Source: Acinetobacter sp. ANC 4805
GTDB lineage: Bacteria > Pseudomonadota > Gammaproteobacteria > Pseudomonadales > Moraxellaceae
NCBI RefSeq assembly: GCF_022549495.1
Contig: NZ_JAKZGD010000003.1
Location: 62,001-126,000, forward strand
DNA length: 64,000 bases
Direction of reading: 5' to 3'
In this document: positions 34,749-44,663 of the stretch, piece after piece
How the letters are laid out: each line of letters begins with the position of its first letter
How positions within the stretch are numbered: position 1 is the first letter of the stretch
The notes under the pieces: model-generated
Databases searched by the model: none
Told to the model about the DNA's origin: nothing
What the model saw: the letters and a program-made list of their open reading frames with translations, nothing else
Made by a program: the position numbers and the translations under genes

Positions 34749-35702
34749 TTAAGCCTGTTGAATTCCAGCAACGACCCAATCCTGTTGCGAGCCGGCAGGT
34801 TTAATAAAATGCCAAATCTCTGTAAAAGGCTGTGGCAAGCTATTTAAATCTTCGCTCACTGTACCTGTAAAACGAACGCTCACAACATACTGACCATTTT
34901 CAGTTGTGCTTTCTACAACCATCGCATTCAGATTGCTAAATTCAGCAACGTCTTGGTCTTGGTTCGCCATAATGTCACTGTACATAGATGTATAAAGTTC
35001 AGGGGTTAAGTAACGACGAATCTCTTCGATGTTACTTGCACTGTTTACCGATTGAATATGGTTAAAACGTTGACGTGCAACCCGTAGAAATGCAGCAGGT
35101 TCAGTACCATCAGGTAACTGATTGCCACTGCTCATCGAAGCACTACCAAACGCCGCTTGAGGTGCATTTCCCCCAGCGACTGATTGACCAAAGATATTGG
35201 TATTGTCAGCTGTTGAAGATGTATTTTGGCGACCAAAATTATTTTGAGCATTGTTATTTGGTGCATAAGGGTTGTTCGCTGCGACTTTTTGCTTACCCTT
35301 GAATTTACGGAAAATAAAGAAAGCGCCCCCTGCAATCAGCAATAACCAGATCCAACTAGGAATACCACCTTTTTCTTCCTGTTGAGCTTGCTGAGTTGCT
35401 TGTTGCTCTGTTGAGGTTGGGTTTTTGTCATCAGCTAATGCATTTGCTGCGACAGCACCAACAGCTGCACCAGCTACACCAGCTGCAACCATTGAACCGA
35501 CGCCTGGACCTGATTTTTGGGGTGCAGTTTGTTGTGGAGCAGGCGCAACTTGACGTGGTTGTTGAGCTGGCTGGCTCGCTGAGCTAGATCTGCTCATACC
35601 ATGGCTTTTCCCACCACCAGCACGTTTTGCTTCCGCTAGCGGTGCTGCAACCAAAGTTGCCATTAAAAGAGCTGCCATCAAGCCACGCTGGTGTACTTGC
35701 AT
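34749..35702 (-). CDS. Tim44-like domain membrane protein
   Basis: The 317-residue protein has a signal-like N-terminus (GLMAALLMATLVAAPLAEA), a low-complexity Gln/Pro/Ala-rich part (about 45-75), a small glycine/alanine hydrophobic stretch (VGSMVAAGVAGAAVGAVAA), a transmembrane segment IPSWIWLLLIAGGAFFIF (about 113-130) and a C-terminal Tim44-like domain (about 195-317; PAAFLRVARQRFNHIQSVNS, YLTPELYTSMYSDI, FTEIWHFIKPA). The bacterial Tim44-domain function is not settled. It is a single gene with its own terminator, next to radA on the same strand. Confidence 0.85.
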   Translation of the reverse strand: MQVHQRGLMAALLMATLVAAPLAEAKRAGGGKSHGMSRSSSASQPAQQPRQVAPAPQQTAPQKSGPGVGSMVAAGVAGAAVGAVAANALADDKNPTSTEQQATQQAQQEEKGGIPSWIWLLLIAGGAFFIFRKFKGKQKVAANNPYAPNNNAQNNFGRQNTSSTADNTNIFGQSVAGGNAPQAAFGSASMSSGNQLPDGTEPAAFLRVARQRFNHIQSVNSASNIEEIRRYLTPELYTSMYSDIMANQDQDVAEFSNLNAMVVESTTENGQYVVSVRFTGTVSEDLNSLPQPFTEIWHFIKPAGSQQDWVVAGIQQA

Positions 35703-35784
35703 CGAAAATTCCTATTTAAATCCAATTTGTAAGTGTATTTATGCAGGCATTCACCTGTAATTTCAACTATAAAAATATGTTTTT

Positions 35785-37173
35785 TTATGTCAATTCGTCA
35801 CTCAATTGCATCGCTTCAGTAAGTGCTTCATGCAAGCGTGCAACAGCAATAATTTGAACACCTTCTACTGATTTTTGAGGTGCATTGCCTCTAGGTAAAA
35901 TGACATATTTAAAGCCATGCTTTGCTGCTTCTTTTAAGCGTTCTTGACCATTCGGTACCGGCCTAATTTCTCCAGATAGCCCAACCTCACCAAAAACAGC
36001 CAATTGTTGTGGTAAGGCTTTGCCTCGTAAACTCGAAGCACAAGCCAGTAAAACTGCTAGATCAGAGCCAGTTTCAGTAATCTTTAAACCACCGACCACA
36101 TTGACATAAACATCTTGTCCTGAGGTTTGTACACCACCATGACGGTGCATCACTGCAAGTAACATATTCAAGCGGTTCTGCTCTAAACCAAGTGCCACTC
36201 GACGTGGTTGCCCATGTGCATCATCGACTAAGGCTTGAACTTCGACGAGGAGGGGGCGTGTTCCTTCACGGCTGATCATGACAATTGAACCTGGAATGGC
36301 TTCATCATAACGACTCAGGAAAATTGCAGATGGATTGGCAACTTCACGTAGACCTTTATCGGTCATTGCAAAGACACCGAGTTCATTGACTGCACCAAAA
36401 CGGTTCTTTACTGCACGAATCATGCGATAACGAGAGTCGGATTGCCCTTCAAAGTAAAGAACACAATCGACCATATGTTCTAAAACTCGTGGGCCAGCTA
36501 GCGCACCTTCTTTGGTGACATGACCGACTAGAAATAGGGCTGTACCACTGTTTTTTGCAAAACGGGTGAGTAGTGCAGCAGATTCGCGGATTTGTGAAAC
36601 ACCACCTGGTGCAGATTGCAAAGTTTCAGTATAAAGCGTTTGAATCGAATCCAGAATTGCGACCGCAGGGCGCACTTGTGCCAAAACTTCACAAATACGT
36701 TCGACACAGGTTTCAGCCATGACTTTTAATTGGTCTGTTGGCAAGTCTAAGCGTTGCGCGCGTAAAGCAACCTGTGAAAGAGATTCTTCACCTGTGACAT
36801 AAAGCGCTGAACTTTTTTTACTTGCCATATGTGTGGCAGTTTGTAATAAAATTGTTGATTTACCGATACCTGGGTCACCACCAATCAAAACAACCGAGCC
36901 TGTAACCAAGCCTCCACCCAGTACACGATCAAATTCACTAATACCCGTTTGCAGGCGAGTTTCATTTGAGACAGAGATTTGATTGAGCGTTGTAATATTG
37001 GCAACTTGTCCCGCATATCCACCCACTTTGGGACGCGCTCGGTGCGAGATGCTTGGCTCTAATCGTACTTCCGTTAAGCTATTCCATTCACCACATTCTG
37101 AACATTGACCTGCCCATTTAGAGTGATCTGCGCCACATTGTTCACAACGATAAACTGTTTTAACTTTGCTCAT
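35785..37173 (-). CDS. radA: DNA repair protein RadA (Sms)
   Basis: The 462-residue protein has an N-terminal C4 zinc finger (YRCEQCGADHSKWAGQCSEC), a RecA-like ATPase with Walker A GGDPGIGKST (about residues 93-102), the RadA-specific KNRFG motif and a C-terminal Lon-like domain (DVYVNVVGGLKI, GEVGLSGEIRPV). It is a branch-migrating helicase that helps RecA-mediated recombination and natural transformation, relevant because comEC is also in the window. Length fits the family. Confidence 0.96.
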   Translation of the reverse strand: MSKVKTVYRCEQCGADHSKWAGQCSECGEWNSLTEVRLEPSISHRARPKVGGYAGQVANITTLNQISVSNETRLQTGISEFDRVLGGGLVTGSVVLIGGDPGIGKSTILLQTATHMASKKSSALYVTGEESLSQVALRAQRLDLPTDQLKVMAETCVERICEVLAQVRPAVAILDSIQTLYTETLQSAPGGVSQIRESAALLTRFAKNSGTALFLVGHVTKEGALAGPRVLEHMVDCVLYFEGQSDSRYRMIRAVKNRFGAVNELGVFAMTDKGLREVANPSAIFLSRYDEAIPGSIVMISREGTRPLLVEVQALVDDAHGQPRRVALGLEQNRLNMLLAVMHRHGGVQTSGQDVYVNVVGGLKITETGSDLAVLLACASSLRGKALPQQLAVFGEVGLSGEIRPVPNGQERLKEAAKHGFKYVILPRGNAPQKSVEGVQIIAVARLHEALTEAMQLSDELT

Positions 37174-37464
37174 ATTTACTCGTAAAAGATATGTGATAGA
37201 TCAATTAAATTTTGACCAAATCGAGTTGCAGAGAATCTGAAATATAAATTTTATCTATAACTGTCGCCAAAGTTGATTTTGGCACGTAAACTGCTAATTA
37301 CAAGGAATTGTACATTGAGGTTTATAAAACAGGAAAACATGATTAAAAATGCAACTAAAAAGCGTTAAAATTTCAAAAAAGTGATCAAAAGCCGAAAAAA
37401 CTTTTTCTATTGTTAGATTTTTAGGCTAATTTTGTCACATAAAACTTGAGAGTTGAATATAACA

Positions 37465-38877
37465 ATGTCAAATGATTTTACTGGTTCACCAAATGAAAAT
37501 GGTGAGCTGCATCGTAGCCTTTCCAATCGACATTTACAGTTGATTGCGATTGGTGGAGCAATCGGAACGGGATTGTTCATGGGGTCAGGCAAAACCATTA
37601 GTTTGGCTGGACCATCTATTTTATTCATTTATGGCTTAATTGGTGTGATGGTGTTTTTCGTCATGCGTGCCTTAGGTGAATTACTTTTATCCAACCTACA
37701 CTATAAATCTTTTATTGATTTATCCACTGATTTAATTGGTCCTTGGGCGGGTTATTTTGTTGGCTGGACATACTGGCTATGCTGGGTCACAATTGGTATC
37801 GCTGACTTGTCTGCGATTATTTACTATCTTGAATTTTTCAATGGTGGTGAGTCATTTACACCAGTGGGCGGATTGCTGATCAGTACCGTTGCCATTTTAT
37901 TTGTACTTGGGTTGAACCTTGTGACGGTAAAATTATTTGGTGAGATGGAATTCTGGTTTGCAATGGTCAAAATCACAGCCATTATTGTCCTGATTGCTGT
38001 TGGTTTATGGATGATCTTTACTGGATTTACTAGTACTACAGGGGCTGTTGCCAGTGTTTCTAATCTTTGGTCACATGGTGGATTTTTCCCTAAAGGTTTA
38101 GATGGTTTCTTAGCAGGCTTCCAAATTGCGATTTTCGCCTTTGTAGGTGTGGAACTTGTTGGTACAACTGCTGCTGAAACACAAGATCCAAAACGTAATT
38201 TACCAAAAGCGATTAACTCAATCCCAATTCGTATCATTATTTTCTATGTATTGGCATTATTTGTCGTCATGTGTGTTACACCATGGGATCAAATTAATCC
38301 TAAGGTGAGCCCATTTGTAAACATCTTCTCACAAGCGGGTATTGCTTCTGCTGCGATTATTATGAATTTGGTGGTGTTATCTTCAGTCATGTCATCAATG
38401 AATAGCGGTGTATTCTCGACTAGTCGTATGTTGTTCGGTTTATCTACGGATAAACAAGCACCAAAATTATTTGGAAAACTTTCTAAATCGGCAGTTCCTG
38501 CAAAAGCATTACTCTTTTCTTCGATCTGTATTTTTATCGGTGCTTTCGTTCAATTCGTTTATAAAGTACAAACAGGAACCAATGATGAAGTGACTGCATT
38601 TACCTTAGCGACCACTTTATCGACTATCTTGTTTATCTGTGTGTGGATTGTGATTATGTGGAGTTATATTAACTACCGCAAAAACCGTCCTGAGTTACAT
38701 GCACAGTCAACCTTTAAATTGCCTGGTGGGGTGTTTACTTGTTGGGTGGTGATTGCATTCTTCCTTGCAACAATTTACTTCCTTGCATTGGATGAAACAA
38801 CTTTAGAATCATTAAAAGTGAGCCCAATTTGGTTTGTTATTTTAGCGATTGGCTATTTCTTTGCGAAAAAGAAATAA
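37465..38877 (+). CDS. Amino-acid permease, APC superfamily (CycA-like)
   Basis: A protein of about 470 residues from ATG 37465 (MSNDFTGS); an upstream TTG at 37453 would add four. It has twelve membrane segments with the AAT-family N-terminus RSLSNRHLQLIAIGGAIGTG and ETQDPKRNLPKAI after TM6. The loop LIGPWAGYFVGWTYWLCWV resembles the D-serine/D-alanine/glycine permease CycA more than AroP or ProY. Proton-driven import of a neutral amino acid is likely. Specificity is a guess. A strong terminator follows. Confidence 0.8.
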   Translation: MSNDFTGSPNENGELHRSLSNRHLQLIAIGGAIGTGLFMGSGKTISLAGPSILFIYGLIGVMVFFVMRALGELLLSNLHYKSFIDLSTDLIGPWAGYFVGWTYWLCWVTIGIADLSAIIYYLEFFNGGESFTPVGGLLISTVAILFVLGLNLVTVKLFGEMEFWFAMVKITAIIVLIAVGLWMIFTGFTSTTGAVASVSNLWSHGGFFPKGLDGFLAGFQIAIFAFVGVELVGTTAAETQDPKRNLPKAINSIPIRIIIFYVLALFVVMCVTPWDQINPKVSPFVNIFSQAGIASAAIIMNLVVLSSVMSSMNSGVFSTSRMLFGLSTDKQAPKLFGKLSKSAVPAKALLFSSICIFIGAFVQFVYKVQTGTNDEVTAFTLATTLSTILFICVWIVIMWSYINYRKNRPELHAQSTFKLPGGVFTCWVVIAFFLATIYFLALDETTLESLKVSPIWFVILAIGYFFAKKK

Positions 38878-38900
38878 GCTAAACAAGTTCGAATGAAAAA

Positions 38901-38928
38901 AACGCCAGCATAAGTTGGCGTTTTTTTA
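38901..38928 (+). terminator. Terminator of the amino-acid permease gene
   Basis: AACGCCA (38901-38907) pairs with TGGCGTT (38916-38922), followed by a run of T. Confidence 0.85.
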
Positions 38929-38995
38929 TGTTTAGACTTTAGCCTGTGAGTTGATCACGCTATACTGCTGCGAATTGTAAAAGTTAGGTGCTCAG

Positions 38996-39208
38996 ATGCG
39001 TCAAGTCATTTGTTCGATCGGTTTATTATTGAGTAGTGTGGTACTCACTGCATGTGGTCAGTCAGGCATGTTGCAATTACCTTCTGATCAGGATCACGAT
39101 AAGCGTGCAAAATACCTGCTCTATAAAAATGAAGCATCCAAAGCAGAAGCTTCATCTGATCTAAAGTCAGAACGCCAAGTTACATCATCACCGACCACCT
39201 CACCTTAA
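38996..39208 (+). CDS. lptM: Small lipoprotein, LptM/YifL-like
   Basis: The 70-residue precursor has a lipoprotein signal with lipobox LTAC (Cys20), followed by GQSGMLQLP, which matches the CGQKGPLYLP-type N-terminus of LptM. LptM helps LptD mature in the LPS translocon at the outer membrane. The position just before lysA and dapF is the standard genomic place for this gene. The C-terminal half is polar and probably disordered. The distance to lysA is 22 bp, so co-transcription is likely. Confidence 0.82.
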   Translation: MRQVICSIGLLLSSVVLTACGQSGMLQLPSDQDHDKRAKYLLYKNEASKAEASSDLKSERQVTSSPTTSP

Positions 39209-39230
39209 GTTTGTAAATAAGGACATCTTC

Positions 39231-40481
39231 ATGAGTTTCACTCGCATTAATGGAGTATTGCATGCTGAGCAATGTTCATTAGATCAGCTCGCACAGCAAT
39301 TTGGCACACCTTTATATGTTTATTCAAAAGCAACTTTTGAAAAGCATTATTTAGATATGCATCGTGCCTTTGATTTTATTGATCATCAAATCTGTTTTGC
39401 GGTGAAGTCAAACTCAAATATCGCTGTTTTAAATGTCTTGGCAAAACTGGGTGCAGGTTTTGATATTGTGACGGGTGGTGAACTTGCTCGTGTACTTGCA
39501 GCAGGTGGTGAGCCATCAAAAATTGTGTTCTCTGGTTTAGGTAAATCAGAAGCAGATATTGAAAAAGCATTAACTGTCGGTATTGCGTGTTTCAATGTTG
39601 AATCTTATGCTGAGCTTGATCGCATTCAAAAAGTAGCCGCAAAATTAGGCAAAAAAGCCCCGATTTCTTTACGTGTAAATCCAGATGTAGATGCTAAAAC
39701 CCATCCTTATATTTCAACAGGATTGAAAGAAAATAAGTTTGGTATTCCAAGTGATACGGTGAATGAAACGTATCAATATGCCGCTTCATTACCGAACTTA
39801 GAGATCGTTGGAATTGACTGTCATATCGGTTCGCAATTGACAGAAACCAAGCCATTTGTTGATGCACTTGATCGTATCATTTTGATGATCGAAGAATTGA
39901 AAAACTTAGGCATTACCCTCAAACATATTGATATTGGTGGTGGTTTAGGTGTTCGCTATAAAGATGAAACTCCTCCAAGCGTTGTTGAATATGCCAATGC
40001 CATGCGTCCAGCTTTAGAAAAGTTGGGCTTGAAAGTGTATATGGAGCCAGGGCGTAGTATTTCAGCCAATGCGGGTGCTTTATTAACCAAAGTTGATTTA
40101 TTAAAACCAACCAATCACCGTAACTTTGCCATCATTGATGCAGCGATGAATGACTTAATTCGTCCCGCTTTATATGAAGCATGGATGGATATCCAATCTG
40201 TGAATCCAAAGCATGATGTTGAAGTCAAAACATGGGATTTAGTCGGTGCAATCTGCGAAACAGGCGATTTCTTGGGTAAAGAACGTGATTTGGCACTTCA
40301 GGAAAATGATGTATTAGCTGTGTTGGGCGCAGGTGCTTACGGTTTTGTGATGAGCTCGAACTATAATACCCGTGGTCGTGCTGCTGAAGTTATGGTCAAT
40401 GGTGATCAAGCCTATTTAATTCGTGAGCGTGAAACCATAGAATCACTTTGGGAAAGAGAGCGTTTGTTGCCTGAGGAGTAA
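39231..40481 (+). CDS. lysA: Diaminopimelate decarboxylase
   Basis: The 416-residue fold-type III PLP enzyme has CFAVKSNSN with the PLP lysine (about residue 60), GFDIVTGGEL, HIGSQLT, the glycine loop IGGGLGVRY, EPGRSI and the C-terminal catalytic ICETGDFLG plus GAYGFVMSSNYN. It makes lysine from meso-diaminopimelate, the last step of the pathway. AAGGACATCTTC precedes the ATG. It is followed by dapF after 6 bp. Confidence 0.96.
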   Translation: MSFTRINGVLHAEQCSLDQLAQQFGTPLYVYSKATFEKHYLDMHRAFDFIDHQICFAVKSNSNIAVLNVLAKLGAGFDIVTGGELARVLAAGGEPSKIVFSGLGKSEADIEKALTVGIACFNVESYAELDRIQKVAAKLGKKAPISLRVNPDVDAKTHPYISTGLKENKFGIPSDTVNETYQYAASLPNLEIVGIDCHIGSQLTETKPFVDALDRIILMIEELKNLGITLKHIDIGGGLGVRYKDETPPSVVEYANAMRPALEKLGLKVYMEPGRSISANAGALLTKVDLLKPTNHRNFAIIDAAMNDLIRPALYEAWMDIQSVNPKHDVEVKTWDLVGAICETGDFLGKERDLALQENDVLAVLGAGAYGFVMSSNYNTRGRAAEVMVNGDQAYLIRERETIESLWERERLLPEE

Positions 40482-40487
40482 ATTGGG

Positions 40488-41342
40488 ATGTATTTAGAAT
40501 TTACCAAAATGCATGGTTTAGGGAATGACTTTATGGTTGTTGACCTGATTACCCAGCGAGCTTATTTAGATACATTGACGATTCAACGCTTAGCTGATCG
40601 TCATTTTGGTGTGGGTTTCGATCAACTTTTGATTGTTGAACCACCTGATTTTCCAGATGTAGATTTTAAATATCGTATTTTTAATGCAGATGGTTCTGAA
40701 GTCGAGCAGTGTGGTAATGGTGTGCGTTGTTTTGCTCGGTTTGTACATGAGCGTCAACTTACCACTAAAACAAAAATTCGGGTGCAAACCAAAGCAGGAA
40801 TTGTAGAGCCTGAGTTGGGTGCGAATGGTTTGGTTCGCGTTAATATGGGGCCGCCAAAGTTTCTTCCAGACGAAATTCCATTTGTCACGCAAGCACATGA
40901 AGATACTGAAGGTTTATACGCACTAGAATTGGCAGATAACCAAAGCATTAACATTGATGTAGTGAATATGGGTAATCCTCATGCCGTTACCATCGTTCCT
41001 GATGTATTAACTGCTGATGTTGCCAATATTGGCCCACAAGTGGAATCTCATGTACGCTTTCCTGCACGTGTCAATGCTGGTTTTATGCAAATCATTGATG
41101 AAAAGCACGTCCGTTTGCGTGTGTTTGAACGTGGTGTGGGTGAGACTTTAGCATGTGGTACAGGGGCTTGTGCCGCAGCAGTTAGTGGTATGCGCCGTGG
41201 TTTACTTGCCAATGAGGTTGAAGTTCAGCTTGCGGGCGGTAAGTTACATATTGCTTGGCGTGAAGGTGATGTGGTGTGGATGACAGGTCCAACGACTCAT
41301 GTTTATGATGCGCGTTTGGATTTACGTTATTTCCAAGGATAA
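40488..41342 (+). CDS. dapF: Diaminopimelate epimerase
   Basis: The 284-residue enzyme has [13 protein letters not shown] at the N-terminus and the two catalytic cysteines in [14 protein letters not shown] (about residue 73) and [14 protein letters not shown] (about residue 225). It interconverts LL- and meso-diaminopimelate for lysine and peptidoglycan. It is co-transcribed with lysA. A perfect 10-bp terminator follows. Confidence 0.96.
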   Translation: MYLEFTKMHGLGNDFMVVDLITQRAYLDTLTIQRLADRHFGVGFDQLLIVEPPDFPDVDFKYRIFNADGSEVEQCGNGVRCFARFVHERQLTTKTKIRVQTKAGIVEPELGANGLVRVNMGPPKFLPDEIPFVTQAHEDTEGLYALELADNQSINIDVVNMGNPHAVTIVPDVLTADVANIGPQVESHVRFPARVNAGFMQIIDEKHVRLRVFERGVGETLACGTGACAAAVSGMRRGLLANEVEVQLAGGKLHIAWREGDVVWMTGPTTHVYDARLDLRYFQG

Positions 41343-41358
41343 ATTAGATTGATCTGAG

Positions 41359-41390
41359 GGTAAAAAGTCTCAAGTTGGGCTTTTTACCCT
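41359..41390 (+). terminator. Terminator of lptM-lysA-dapF
   Basis: GGGTAAAAAG (41359-41368) and CTTTTTACCC (41381-41390) form a perfect 10-bp stem followed by T-rich sequence. Confidence 0.75.
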
Positions 41391-41420
41391 TTATTTTTAC
41401 AATAAGAAAATGAGAGAAAA

Positions 41421-42347
41421 ATGCAAAATAAGCTTCGTGGTGGTATTTATGGTTTATTGATCGGTGATGCTGTTGGTGTGCCTTATGAGTTTCATTTACC
41501 TGAACAACTACCTCACATTATCGATATTGATATGATTCCGCCTATAAACTTTAGTCGAACTTATCCTGATGTTCCAATTGGTACATGGTCAGACGATGGT
41601 GCGCAAGCTTTGTGTTTATTGACATCTTTACTTCATTGTCAAAAGTTAGATGCTGTTGATTTAATGAATCGTATTGCAAATTGGTATCAGTTTGGTTATA
41701 TGACCCCCGATTATCAGGTATTTGATGTAGGTGTGCAGACGGCAACAGCTATTCGAAAATATTTACTAGGTACACCAGTCATGCAAGTCGCAAATGATGA
41801 TGAACATGCCAATGGTAATGGCGCATTAATGAGAGTTTTACCTTTAGCATTGTGGCATCAAGGGACAGATGAGGCATTAATTTTAGCTGCATATTTACAA
41901 TCACACATTACGCATGCACATTTACGCTCAAAAGTATGCTGTGCTTTGTATTGTTTATGGGCGAGATATATTTTAAAAGGAATGGCGATTAATGCCGCAT
42001 GGTCACATGCTGTCACTATCCTACGACAATATTATGAAAAACGACCTGATGAATTGGAGCAATTAGAATTTTTTATCCGTCCTGATGATTTAGAACGAGG
42101 AACGGGAAGTGGTTATGTTGTAGATTGCTTAAAATCAGCTTATTTAGCGCTACAAGAGCCAAATTATCAAGCCGTGATTAAAAAAGCGATTTCTTTGGGG
42201 CGGGACACTGACACAACAGCATGTGTGGCAGGTGGATTAGCAGGACTTGCTTTTGGATATGGTGATATTCCTCCAGTATGGTTACAACAATTAAGAGCTA
42301 AAGAAATGGTCGAGCCTTTAATCAAAAAATTAGTAGAAGGCTTATGA
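41421..42347 (+). CDS. ADP-ribosylglycohydrolase family protein (DraG-like)
   Basis: The 308-residue protein has the metal-binding motifs of PF03747: GLLIGDAVGVPYEF (about 12-25), GTWSDDGAQALCL (about 53-65) and SLGRDTDTTACVAGGLAGLAFG (quoted in part as GRDTDTTACVAGG, about 258). These Asp/Thr residues hold two Mg ions. Such enzymes remove ADP-ribose from proteins, nucleic acids or small molecules in the cytosol. One base separates it from the alpha/beta hydrolase gene. No ADP-ribosyltransferase is nearby, so the target is unknown. It could be defensive or metabolic. Confidence 0.87.
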   Translation: MQNKLRGGIYGLLIGDAVGVPYEFHLPEQLPHIIDIDMIPPINFSRTYPDVPIGTWSDDGAQALCLLTSLLHCQKLDAVDLMNRIANWYQFGYMTPDYQVFDVGVQTATAIRKYLLGTPVMQVANDDEHANGNGALMRVLPLALWHQGTDEALILAAYLQSHITHAHLRSKVCCALYCLWARYILKGMAINAAWSHAVTILRQYYEKRPDELEQLEFFIRPDDLERGTGSGYVVDCLKSAYLALQEPNYQAVIKKAISLGRDTDTTACVAGGLAGLAFGYGDIPPVWLQQLRAKEMVEPLIKKLVEGL

Positions 42348-42348
42348 G

Positions 42349-42951
42349 ATGAATTTAATTTTCCTTTCAGGCGCATCAGGCAATACACAATTTTGGAATC
42401 CTCTGATCGAACAGCTTCCTAATAATTATACAAAGCAAGTGATCGCTTACCCTGGTTTTCATGGTACGGCAGCACATCCCGATATTCATAGTTTTGATGA
42501 TCTGAGTAATTATGTGGTTGCACAGATTCAGCAACCCTCGATCTTAATTGCGCAATCAATGGGCGGTATTTTTGCAATTGCTGCGACATTACAAAAAACA
42601 GATTTGATCAAAGGTCTCGTATTAATCGCCACTTCAGGTGGAATTAATCTAGAACGATTTAAGGTTCAAGATTGGCGTCAGCTTTATCAACTGGAATATT
42701 TGGAATCCCCTGATTGGTTTGTGACGACAAAGGTCGATTATGAGGAATTTCTATCTACGATAGAGGTAGAAACATTACTCATTTGGGGCGATCAAGATTC
42801 AGTTAGCCCAATTGAAGTTGGGCAATATTTAAATCAGATATTTAAAAAATCAAAACTCTATATTGTCGAGGGTGGTGATCATGGACTGGCAAAGCAGGAT
42901 GCAGATGAAGTGGCAATACAAATAAATGCTTATTTAAAAGACTCGGTATAG
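42349..42951 (+). CDS. Alpha/beta hydrolase, small
   Basis: The 200-residue protein has the alpha/beta hydrolase layout in a short form without a lid: FLSGASGNTQFW, the nucleophile elbow AQSMGG (Ser in the centre), LIWGDQDSV with the acid, and EGGDHGL with the catalytic His. It is an esterase-type enzyme with an unknown substrate, coupled directly to the ADP-ribosylglycohydrolase gene. A link between the two activities (for example removal of acyl-ADP-ribose) is speculation. Confidence 0.78.
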   Translation: MNLIFLSGASGNTQFWNPLIEQLPNNYTKQVIAYPGFHGTAAHPDIHSFDDLSNYVVAQIQQPSILIAQSMGGIFAIAATLQKTDLIKGLVLIATSGGINLERFKVQDWRQLYQLEYLESPDWFVTTKVDYEEFLSTIEVETLLIWGDQDSVSPIEVGQYLNQIFKKSKLYIVEGGDHGLAKQDADEVAIQINAYLKDSV

Positions 42952-43002
42952 GTCGTTCAAACGAGTCATTAGCGTGCTATGAAAAGCATGATTTTTTATA
43001 AT

Positions 43003-43614
43003 TTATCGCTTACTCAATGCCAGTTTCAGTGCAAACAGTATAAAAATACTGCCCGTGATACGATCCATATATTGAATAAATTTCGGTTGCTTTAAATAGG
43101 CTGCAATAGATTGCATGGCAACAATCAAGAAAATTGACCATATAAATCCAATCAATACATGGATCAGTACTAGCCCCATTGTCCAAACAACAGGTGAAGC
43201 AGTATGGGGGATGAATTGTGGCAAGAAAGAAATATAAAAGATGCCGACTTTGGGGTTGAGTAAGTTGCCCCACAAGCCTTTCATAAACCAGTTCTGCGTT
43301 GCGGCTGATTCATTCAACCCCGCAAGTTGTGTACGAGGTTTTAAAATAAGATTGAATCCTAGCCAAGTCAGGTATGCTGCACCCATCCACTTCAACGCAT
43401 TAAAAGCAAGATCAGAAGTCATCAATAATGCGCCTAAACCACAAGCGACAATAATACCCCAAACAATACAACCTAAGTTAATTCCTAATGCTGCTTGAAA
43501 GGCTTTAACTTTCCCTTCTATCGTCGCTGTTCGAATGATGAGTGTCGTGTCTAAGCCAGGCGTCAGCGTAAGAAGTGTAATTGCGATTAGATAGGAAACA
43601 AGCATCGTTGACAT
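43003..43614 (-). CDS. LysE/RhtB-family amino-acid exporter
   Basis: The 203-residue membrane protein has five to six membrane segments and the LysE family start (LVSYLIAITLLTLTPGLDTTLIIRTA), with GIILGC-like GINLGCIVWG and LWGNLLNPKVGIFYISFLPQF. It should export amino acids or homoserine lactone-like compounds. It is monocistronic and faces away from xerC. The substrate is not predictable. Confidence 0.88.
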   Translation of the reverse strand: MSTMLVSYLIAITLLTLTPGLDTTLIIRTATIEGKVKAFQAALGINLGCIVWGIIVACGLGALLMTSDLAFNALKWMGAAYLTWLGFNLILKPRTQLAGLNESAATQNWFMKGLWGNLLNPKVGIFYISFLPQFIPHTASPVVWTMGLVLIHVLIGFIWSIFLIVAMQSIAAYLKQPKFIQYMDRITGSIFILFALKLALSKR

Positions 43615-43718
43615 TGTAAGAAGAGCGACTTAAAACTTGAAATGTATTGTATTACATAGACAGAGATTTTCCGAAACTTGTTTAATTCTATAAAGGGAAA
43701 AATTTGTTAGACTGAGTA

Positions 43719-44663
43719 ATGTATGAACTGAATAACATTGAGCGTAATTTGGAAACTCCGACAAAACTGCTTTCCATGTGGTTAAAAGAACGCATTATTC
43801 AAAATCAGTCGGAACATACCATTGCGGCTTATCAACGTGACTTAACCGATTTTTTTGAGTTTTGTGAATCGAAACAACTTCAATTACAAAATATTGAGGC
43901 ATCTGATCTACGAGAGTATTTGGCTACACGTGTTGAACAAGACCAACTGAGTTCAAGTAGCTTACAACGTCATTTAACTTCAATTCGCCAATTTATGAAG
44001 TGGGCAGAGCAAGGTCAATATTTACAACAGAATCCATCAGAAGATTTTAGGTTAAAACGTCAGCCTCGACCTTTGCCAGGGATGATTGATATTGAAACCG
44101 TGAATCAGATTTTAGATCAGCCGTCACCAGAGAAACCCTTAGAACAACAGCTATGGTTACGGGATAAGGCGATGCTTGAATTGTTATATTCGAGTGGTTT
44201 GCGTTTGGCAGAGTTACAAGGACTCACGATTAAAGACATTGATTTTAATCGACAATTATTACGCATCACTGGTAAAGGCAATAAAACGAGAGTTGTACCA
44301 TTTGGAAGTAAAGCAAAAGCAAGTTTGATTGAATGGCTTAAAATTTATCGGATATGGCAAGGCGGTTTTACAGCAGATTCAGCGGTATTTATCTCACAAC
44401 GGGGCAGTGTATTAAAGCCACGCCAAATTGAAAATCGAGTTAAACTTCAAGCACAAAGAGCAGGTGTCAATGTCGATTTACATCCACATCTCTTACGCCA
44501 CTGTTTTGCCAGTCATATGCTTTCAGCAAGTGGTGATTTACGCTCAGTGCAAGAGATGTTGGGACATAGTAATTTGTCGACAACCCAGATCTATACGCAT
44601 GTTGACTTTGATCAACTGGCAAAAGTCTATGATCAGGCGCATCCACGCGCACAGAAAAGCTAA
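43719..44663 (+). CDS. xerC: Tyrosine recombinase XerC
   Basis: The 314-residue protein has an N-terminal core-binding SAM-like domain (SEHTIAAYQRDLTDFFEF) and a C-terminal catalytic domain with Arg in SSGLRLAEL, Lys in TGKGNKTR, HLLRHCFASHML (His, Arg), LGHSNLSTTQIYTHV (His and the nucleophilic Tyr). With XerD it resolves chromosome dimers at dif. A location downstream of dapF is typical for this gene, so it is the housekeeping recombinase rather than a phage integrase. Confidence 0.93.
   Translation: MYELNNIERNLETPTKLLSMWLKERIIQNQSEHTIAAYQRDLTDFFEFCESKQLQLQNIEASDLREYLATRVEQDQLSSSSLQRHLTSIRQFMKWAEQGQYLQQNPSEDFRLKRQPRPLPGMIDIETVNQILDQPSPEKPLEQQLWLRDKAMLELLYSSGLRLAELQGLTIKDIDFNRQLLRITGKGNKTRVVPFGSKAKASLIEWLKIYRIWQGGFTADSAVFISQRGSVLKPRQIENRVKLQAQRAGVNVDLHPHLLRHCFASHMLSASGDLRSVQEMLGHSNLSTTQIYTHVDFDQLAKVYDQAHPRAQKS

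Noticed and set aside
43719..44663. Phage or island integrase
   Set aside because: Length, motifs and position near dapF fit housekeeping XerC; there is no tRNA, attachment repeat or phage gene nearby.
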